Of a stretch of 64,000 bases of DNA, positions 57,601 to 64,000 are shown piece after piece. The translations under genes and the position numbers were made by a program. The notes beneath the pieces were generated by a model. It was not told where the DNA came from, did not search any database, and saw only the letters and a program-made list of their open reading frames with translations. The stretch is from Adiantum capillus-veneris (Eukaryota > Streptophyta > Polypodiopsida > Polypodiales > Pteridaceae): the NCBI GenBank assembly GCA_014529385.2, contig CM043957.1:66664003-66728002 (forward strand), read 5' to 3'. Positions within the stretch are counted from its first letter, which is position 1. Each line of letters opens with the position of its first letter.

Positions 57601-57948
57601 AGGTTATCTTCACAAGCACTTGAGTGGTGATCTACGAATGAGCATGGATGATTTTCCGAGGGTGAATAGGCCCTTGCTGAAGGCCAAAGGCTTAAAATAG
57701 GAACGACCACTTATTAAAGCGTGAACAAAAACGTCTTCTCTGTTAGAACAGCATGATGGCAAGGATGATCGTGTTGCTCGTAGTAGGCTTAGAAGGCCGA
57801 ATTTGCAGGCAGTCAAGAGACGATATCTCCCTAGCAAGCAAGGGTAAAGTGGTTGATGAAGCTTTTGTACAATTTGCTACAGGTGACTGTGCCTTCTCTC
57901 TCCTCTACTAGCGGCCGCTCCCTCGCCGTGTCAAGCCAAGGCCAGATG

Positions 57949-57964
57949 CCAGCCTCTGATACCA
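57949..57964 (-). promoter_or_regulatory. putative tRNA-iMet primer-binding site
   Basis: Minus strand TGGTATCAGAGGCTGG; the first 11 bases fit. Two bases inside a TGATGGTG...-type LTR end at 57,967. Confidence 0.55.
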
Positions 57965-57966
57965 AT

Positions 57967-58240
57967 TGATGGTGTTGCAGCTATGAGGGGTGAAGCCTTT
58001 AGGGTCCATGGCTCGGAGCGAGGAGCTCGGCTTGCAAAGAACACAGAACAAGAGCCAGAGAGAGAATTCGACACGAAACTCAAAAAAATAAAACAAGGAC
58101 ACACTATGATTATTGTATTGAAATCCTTTGTAAACACTTACAATATAAAAGACAAACTTGCCATGCATAACTTGGACTCCAACTGAAGCTACTTGCATGC
58201 TTCATAAAAGGGGAGTTTCCCACGGGCTAGACGCACACTA
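57967..58240 (-). repeat. putative LTR, far end unresolved
   Basis: Adjoins the primer site; minus-strand end GCAACACCATCA. No second copy in the window, so the extent is a guess. Confidence 0.35.
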
Positions 58241-59187
58241 GGCTTGCATACCTAACAAAAATTTCCTTGTGTGTCCTCTCTATACCTCTTTGATCCACAA
58301 TTGGGACACTGTTCTAAATTTGCATACTCATTGCAAAAAAGTACACAATCATTACAATATGCATAGATTTTGTGATAATCAAGCCCAAATTAGTAAAAAT
58401 CTTTTTAGCGGATGGACGGGTAGGGTGCATGTGATTCCCTTCTGGCAAGATTTTCTTGTTGAGCAACCTATCATTACATGAACACGTCAGCCCCTTCATC
58501 AAATTATTGACCCGTAGCTTGCACTTGATCATGCTTATGATACAATGTATTTACCTGAAAATCTCTGTGACAAAGGTGTCAGAACACCCGTAGACTTGAC
58601 TGCAAATTAAGCATTGCCAAAGCGGTACGGAGAATTGAGATTTTTGCACCATTGTAAAGCGGCATGCGTGCAAGAGTTTACATCATCTCGCCCTCTTTAT
58701 TGTTGCTATCATGCCATCAATATGGACGGAATGGTTGAGGTTGGTTGGTAGTATTGCCTTGAATGATGTCGTCTTCTATGTTTTCAATGATGGGATCCAT
58801 GTTAAAGAACGCGTCTAACATCTGCTCTATCTCTACTTCTTGAAATTCCACATCAGGTTTTGGTTGGGAAGATTCAATCGATGGCTGTTCGTTTGAATAT
58901 CATCTTCTCAGGGATGAAGTTGGAGCAATATCTACTTCGGAGTTTGATCTATTGTCTATGGACCATGAGATCGATAAAGTAGGTCTTGCAGTTGCTCTAT
59001 CGCAAAGAGACCATGATTGCGTATGTGTTGGTCGCAGATTTTTTGTTTTCAAAAGATTTGATGCTTGCAATGCGCACAAGGACATGCCATCCTATTGTCC
59101 ATACTTTATCTACAAATGATGTAACAAATAATTAAAAAACTCTAGTTGTTATAACTACACGCTACTAACTACATGACAATACATGAC
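58241..59187. other. no gene recognised
   Basis: A short minus ORF at 58,900-59,085 only. Confidence 0.3.
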
Positions 59188-59860
59188 AACCTCACATTCT
59201 CTAGCCAGGCCCGATCCCCGCGCACCTCAGTCTAGACGTGCACGGAGATTAGGACCACACGGTAATAATCTCGTCTTTATTAGTCAGTGACTATATATTA
59301 AGGTTTTTTACGTTTGTGTGCGCTTTTCATGTCTGATTGCATTATTTTACTTTGTTTATCAATTTTCGTTTGCGTTTTGAAGTACACAAGACATTTTAAA
59401 AGTCCGTTTGCATTTTTTCAACTATTTTTTGCTAGCTCTAACAACCTCACATTCTCTAGCCAGGCTTGATCCCCGCACACCTCGGTCTAGAGGTACACGG
59501 ATATTAGGACCACAGGGTAATAATCTCGTCTTTATTGGTCAATGACTATGTATTAAGGTTTTTGAAGTCTGTGTGCGCTTTTGAAGTCTGATTGCGTTAT
59601 TTTACTTTTTTTATCAATTTTTGTTTATGTTTTGAAGTACATACTTAGACATTTCCAAAGTCCGTTAGCGTTTTTTCAACTATTTGTTGCCGCTAGCTCT
59701 AACGACCTTACATTCTCTAGCCATGCCTGATCCCCACACACCTCGGTCTAGAGGTGCACAGAGATTAGGACCACAGGGTCAATGACTATATATTAGTGTT
59801 TCTAAAGTCTGGGTGCTTCTTTTAAGTCCAATTGCGCTTTTGAAACCTATAACCTAAACC
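59188..59860. repeat. ~255-261-bp tandem repeat, 2.6 copies
   Basis: Units start ACCT(C/T)ACATTCTCTAGCCA at 59,189, 59,444 and 59,705. Each carries GATTAGGACCACA, repeated TTTGAAGTC(C/T)GTTTGCGTT words, and ends GCTAGCTCTAAC. The third unit is truncated and runs into the CCTAA arrays. Confidence 0.9.
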
Positions 59861-61040
59861 TAACTTAACCTAACCTATAACCTATAACCTAATCTAACCT
59901 ATAATCAAATTAAACCTATAACATAACCTAACCGAAGTCCGTTTGAATTTATTGAAGTACACCAGTCATTTTTGAAATCTGTTTGCGTTTTTTCTACTAT
60001 TTGTCGCTAGCTCTAACCTAACCTATAACCTAAACCCATCTAACATAACCTATAACCTAACCTATAATCTAAACTAACCTATAACCTAAAACTAACTTAT
60101 AATGGAACCTATAACCTAGCCTAATTGAAGTCGTTTGCATTTTTTGAAGTACACGAGTCATCTTCAAAGCTCGTTTGTGTTTTTTCTACTATTAATTTTC
60201 CGCTAGCCTAACCTAACATAACCTATAACCTATAAACTAAACCTAACCTCACCGAAGTCCGTTTACATTTTTTGAAGTACATGAGTCACCTTCGAAGTCC
60301 GTTTGTGTTTTTTCTACTGTTAATTTGCCACTAGCTCTAACCTAACCTATAATCTAACCTAACATATAACCTAAACCTAACCTATAACCTAACCTAATTG
60401 AAGTCCGTTTGCATTTTTTGAAGTACACAAGCCATCTTCGAAGTCCGTTTGTGTTTTTTCTACTATTAATTTCCCGCTAGCTCTAACCTAACCTATAACC
60501 TAAACCTAACATAACCTATAACCTAAACTATAATCTAAACATAGCCTATAACCTAAACCTAACTTATAATCTAGCCATTGTTGTCAAGATGTTATGTTAA
60601 ACAGATCTTCCTTTGATAAAACCTTATTGGTGAGGAGTGATACCCTTATCCAGAGTGGAAGAGAGTCTTAGGGGAATTGACTTGGTAATAATTTTGTAAG
60701 CTACTGACATCATGGTTATGGGCCACCAATGTTTCATTTGGGAGCATCAAATTTTTTTTCAACCAAACCTATAACCTAAACATTAGTTAACTTAACCTAT
60801 AGCTTAATTAACCTAACCTATAACCTAACATATTGCCTAAACCTGATCTATAAGCTAACCTAACCTAGAACCTAGAACCTAACCTATAAGCTAACCTAAC
60901 ATACAATCTCAACCTAATCTAACCTAACCTATCCTAACGTATAACCTAACCTATAACTTATAACTTAACATATAACCTACCCTAACCTAACCTATAACCT
61001 AAACTAAACCTAACCGAAACCTATAACCTAAACCTCATCA
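59855..61040. repeat. CCTAACCTATAACCTAAA satellite arrays with spacer modules
   Basis: Irregular arrays of CCTAA, CCTATAA and CCTAAAC words, interrupted four times (about 59,935, 60,125, 60,255 and 60,400) by a ~90-bp module. That module (GAAGTCCGTTTGCATTTTTT ... GCTAGCTCTAAC) is also the end of the 255-bp unit. A 150-bp non-repeat stretch lies at 60,585-60,760. The words resemble degenerate telomere repeats, but the canonical CCCTAAA is absent. Confidence 0.88.
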
Positions 61041-61063
61041 ATCGCATGATGGTTATGAGATGG

Positions 61064-61262
61064 TAGCATAATTTCAAAACAAAATTTCTTTAAAACATAA
61101 TTTCAAAACAAAATTTTTCCATAGCATAATCTCGAAACAAATTTTCTTCAAAGCATAATTTATAAAAAAAAAATTCCCATAGCATAATTTCAAATCAAAA
61201 TTACCCCAAATCATAATTTCAAAACAGATTTTTTCCAAAGCATAATTTCTAAACAAAATTGC
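61064..61262. repeat. ~29-bp tandem repeat, seven copies
   Basis: Unit AGCATAATTTCAAAACAAAA plus a T/C-rich tail, 28-30 bp each. Reads KICFEIMLWxN-like on the minus strand but this is compositional. Confidence 0.9.
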
Positions 61263-61423
61263 ATAAAAGTTTAAAGCATTGAAAGCCTAATGAATGAAAT
61301 TTTATTTTGTCAATATATAATATAATCTTAAATTAATTAAATATGCATAAAAATTTTGAGAACTCACATGCGGCCTATTTGAGCAAGAAAGGGTCTTGTA
61401 AATGTCTTCAAACTTGCAAAAAT

Positions 61424-61431
<8 letters not shown>

Positions 61432-61459
<28 letters not shown>
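61432..61459. repeat. (CA)14 microsatellite
   Basis: About 28 bases of CA. Confidence 0.95.
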
Positions 61460-61694
61460 TATGTTAAACCCTAAATTCTAAACCTTAAACCCACAAGCAA
61501 ACCTAAAAAGAATCTCACCTTGATGCTAGGGAGTAGTCCACAAGCAAGATTCTCACCTCCGGCAAGTTATTGGGCACCAAATCTGCAATAGGTGAGGAGG
61601 AGGAGAGTAAGAGAAGAGGTACAAAAACTAGAGAAATGTGCAGAGAAAGACCCGGAAGTTCGTTTTTTTGCAGGGTCCGCCGGTAATGGTGTTG

Positions 61695-61835
61695 CTGCAG
61701 GCGTCAAAAGATACATCGGAACAAGCTTCAGAAGATACATTAGAACAAGTGTCAAAAGATACATCGAAACAGGCGTCGACAGATACATCAAAACAAGTGT
61801 CGGAAGACACATCGGTACAGGCATCAGAAATTCAA
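61695..61835 (+). repeat. 24-bp tandem repeat encoding octapeptides
   Basis: Five to six 24-bp units (AAAGATACATCGGAACAAG-like). In one frame they read (A/V)S(K/E)DTSEQ octads (SKDTSEQASEDTLEQVSKDT), in another KRYIGTSF-type octads. Frames on both strands are open because the period is a multiple of three. It lies upstream of the gag start at 62,043 and may belong to that element's leader. Confidence 0.85.
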
Positions 61836-61860
61836 AAATGATATTTTTTTAAATGTTCAT

Positions 61861-62042
61861 CTCCCTCCATACTTACCTACACATATATCGATGCCTGCCA
61901 TTAACGCCGATAATTTGGCGCCGAAATTTAAGTGACCTCTTATAGTGTAGACAGCAAACAACAACTGCAGTTGGCTCTCCTACGCCCTGCACAACGCATA
62001 ACTAAGATGTTTTTTCTCTCTCTACATTAGCTTGTGTTTACC
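61861..62042 (+). other. leader upstream of gag
   Basis: Contains AATTTGGCGCCGAAATTT, which matches only the first eight bases of a tRNA-Asp primer site. No LTR end recognised. Confidence 0.35.
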
Positions 62043-62954
62043 ATGGCCAATAAGGATATTCCGCCTACACACACTTTTGATTTTGAGCACACACGTCAAA
62101 ATCTAGGCACCACGGGTTTTGCCGGCATTAATATGCATGATGATGATGATGATCTAGGAGATCATTGATTTGTAGATATGGCTGCTTTCAAGAATTTGGA
62201 AAAACTTCAAAGCATACTTGAATGCAACCTCTCTAAATTAAATGCAAATGTTACAAACCTTAGTGACCTACTTGTGAAATTTATGAATTCACTGAAGGCT
62301 TAAGGAGCCCAAGCTGGCACGGTTCAAGGAGCCCAAGATTGCACGACTCAAGGAGTCCATGCGGCAAGTCCTTCAGAAGATGCAAAAGGTAGCAATGCAT
62401 TACTTAAGAATACTACCATTCCTGAGTTTCACAATGAAGAGCGTGATCGCAACAAGGATGCGGTCTCTACATTCTTACACAAATGGAATGATATTCATAG
62501 ACTGTGACACACCCCAGATATTAAGATAGTGGTGGAAACAAGTCTATCTCTTAAAGGCAAGGCCTATAAGTGGTGGATGACATTTCCAGTAGATGCTCGT
62601 CCTCCATCTTGGGCCGCGTTTTGAGCTTCTTTTTTTAAAGAATTTTTGGACTCCAATGAAGAGGATAAGAATTTGGTTAGCATGGGATGCATGCCGCATG
62701 TCTGGGGCTTTCTCACTCAGTATCTTTCTAAGTATCAAGAAATCATATTAAAACTAGAAGGTCTAGATGAATTCCAAAAGATATGGGGTTTTAATAGGGA
62801 TATTGATAAAGACTATCGTCTTCATGTCAAGACCCAACATCCTAAAACTTTTGAAGAAGCCATCGGTCATGCCCAAAGGTATTTTGATGACCAAGAAAGG
62901 AAGGGAAATGTTCCCTACTCTAAGAATACTTTTTCTAAGAGCAATCTGGCTTAG
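62043..62954 (+). pseudogene. Ty3/gypsy gag (capsid)
   Basis: Starts MANKDIPPTHTFDFEHTRQN and keeps one frame with five internal stops (about 62,169, 62,299, 62,506, 62,624 and 62,952; three are TGA). Capsid features of the retrotransposon gag family: FLHKWNDIHRL, LSLKGKAYKWWMTFPVD, SWAAF, FFKEFLDSNEED, then the C-terminal half ending FEEAIGHAQRYFDDQERKG. In intact relatives this protein builds the particle that packages element RNA. Confidence 0.9.
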
Positions 62955-63190
62955 AGCCAACGGCAAGGAAGATTTTTCACATGTTCCAAGAGGAACAATA
63001 GATAAGAGGATAAGATTCTTAAGCAGTCCCGAGATACTCTAGGTGGATCTCTCACCACTCTTGATTTTGAGCGTGCAAAGAACATAATTTGTGTTTCAGA
63101 TGTCTTTCGGACCAGCATAACAAGAAGGATTGTCCTCTTTTGCCAGGCAAAGAGAAGGCCATGAACATGGTGCAACACCTCACATTAGAT
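62955..63190 (+). pseudogene. gag nucleocapsid zinc knuckle
   Basis: After a frame change, CFRCLSDQHNKKDC at 63,092-63,133 is an intact CX2CX4HX4C RNA-binding knuckle followed by PLLPGK. Confidence 0.9.
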
Positions 63191-63204
63191 TCATCTCCTA
63201 AATA

Positions 63205-63762
63205 TTGTGTTGTAAGGATCTTCATATGGAAGAAAAGCACAAGTGTTGTGTGTCTGCTTCAATGTGGCAGCCCACCTTTGGCCCCCATGAGTTGATTTTC
63301 ATGCATGACACTATTAACAGACAATGTGTTCGTATTTTAGTGGATGATGGTGCAACTCATAACTTCTTGAACTATAAGCTAGTCAAGAAATTGAAGCTTA
63401 CACAGACTCCTTGCTCCCACAAGTATGTGGTAGAGTAGATGTCTGGAGACGATAAAGAAGTATGGGACATGGTAGTTCAAGGGGTTGAGCTTATTGTTCA
63501 AGATCATACAATGACCCTTGACTTTCAAGTTATGAATATGTACCATCTTGATATAGTTTTAATACATGAGTGGCTCCATGGATTAGGAAACACATTGCAC
63601 ACTAGTTATGAACACAACTCCTTATCCTTTATGGCCAATGGTAGATATGTGCTTTTGTTTGGTGAGAAAAATATACCATCTGCACCTCTTATATGTACAG
63701 TTGAGCTTTCTACTTTACAGAAAGCAGATTTAATAGATGAAGTCTTTTTGTCTTACTTATAG
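63205..63762 (+). pseudogene. retropepsin-like aspartic protease
   Basis: Frame 1, split by a TAG at 63,436. Active-site stretch ILVDDGATHNFLNYKLV, where the usual D-S/T-G is D-D-G, so the conserved hydroxyl residue is lost. The second conserved region YHLDIVLIHEWLHGLG (usually DVILGMDWL) is also altered (HEW). The polyprotein would continue into RT beyond the edge. Confidence 0.88.
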
Positions 63763-64000
63763 TCTCCAAGTCTTGTGAATTCTCAAGAGAAAGGTGTTGT
63801 GGATTCTAGTAATGGTATGCAAAGTGTAATGAAAAGAAAATTTCTAACAATTCTAAAGGCAAAGTGCTCTTAATTGTAATTCTATTGAGCAACGTGCAAC
63901 TATTGTAAAAAAAATATTAAAGGAACTACAAGATTCTCCATCCTAGCATAACTCTAGTTTACTTTCTCCTTTTGCATGAAAAAAGTTGATTCATTTACTC
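63763..64000 (+). pseudogene. protease-RT linker, decayed, cut by window edge
   Basis: Continues in coding style (SLVNSQEKGVVDSSNGMQSV) and then meets stops and frameshifts. No RT motif is reached before the edge. Confidence 0.45.

Noticed and set aside
59855-61040. True telomere
   Set aside because: Canonical CCCTAAA repeats are absent and single-copy-like sequence follows on both sides.
61064-61262. Regular short repeats as a CRISPR-like array
   Set aside because: No unique spacers, no cas genes, and the surroundings are plant transposons; ordinary tandem repeat.
61916-61923. TGGCGCCG as a tRNA-Asp primer site for the gag element
   Set aside because: Only eight bases match and no LTR end precedes it; GGCGCC is also a simple palindrome.

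Overview
The window reads as nuclear DNA of a land plant with a large, transposon-rich genome. The signs are decayed Ty3/gypsy and Ty1/copia retrotransposons with plant-type primer sites (tRNA-Asp and tRNA-iMet), short hAT-like inverted-repeat elements, very long CT/GA microsatellites, and almost no intact genes. No bacterial operon, rRNA or tRNA gene is visible. A non-seed plant such as a fern would fit, but the species cannot be decided from the sequence.

Layout, left to right. 0-2 kb: 5' part of a minus-strand LTR element (family B) with an unrecognised 193-codon ORF. 2.8-3.0 kb: a 54-bp tandem triplication. 4.4-5.2 kb: Ty3/gypsy integrase remnant. 6.4-6.7 kb: an uninterrupted (CT)141 tract. 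8.5-11.8 kb: mosaic of gypsy reverse transcriptase and integrase remnants and dispersed repeats, with a perfect 37-bp snap-back palindrome. 12-14 kb and 19.6-20.7 kb: four of five ~240-256-bp hAT-like MITEs. 16.6-17.0 kb (minus): the only host-gene-like signal, a TATA promoter, 5' UTR and 58-codon first exon ending at a splice donor. 17.8-18.6 kb (minus): a nearly intact coiled-coil plus RRM-like LINE ORF1-type protein with no ORF2. 16.8-21 kb: dense GA/CT/TA microsatellites. 23.5-27 kb: nested direct repeats containing an AGCACTT-rich minisatellite.

29,661-37,495 holds the most notable object: a structurally complete LTR retrotransposon. It has 789- and 768-bp LTRs, a perfect 5-bp target duplication (TACTA), a perfect tRNA-Asp primer site and a polypurine tract. 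Instead of gag-pol it carries one long, lightly damaged coding region of unknown function. That coding region contains an internally duplicated domain of about 110-155 residues. It looks like a non-autonomous element, presumably mobilised by an autonomous relative.

37.8-42.4 kb: gypsy 3' end (minus), a Ty1/copia element (plus) split by a ~2-kb insertion, and a copia RNase H fragment (minus). 43.7-48.1 kb: a decayed SWIM-type transposase-like gene (minus) facing a decayed unrecognised gene (plus). 48.9-51.8 kb: a rearranged copy of the 8.5-10.7 kb mosaic and another MITE. 53.2-53.7 kb: LTR of the 37.8-kb gypsy family with an insertion. 55.5-57.6 kb: a second family B LTR with primer site. 59.2-61.3 kb: a satellite region (~255-bp units, degenerate CCTAACCTATAACC arrays, 29-bp units). 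61.7-61.8 kb: 24-bp coding-like repeats. 62.0-63.8 kb: gag and protease of another decayed gypsy element that runs toward the right edge.

No set of genes in the window forms a pathway. The functional relationships are those within each mobile element.
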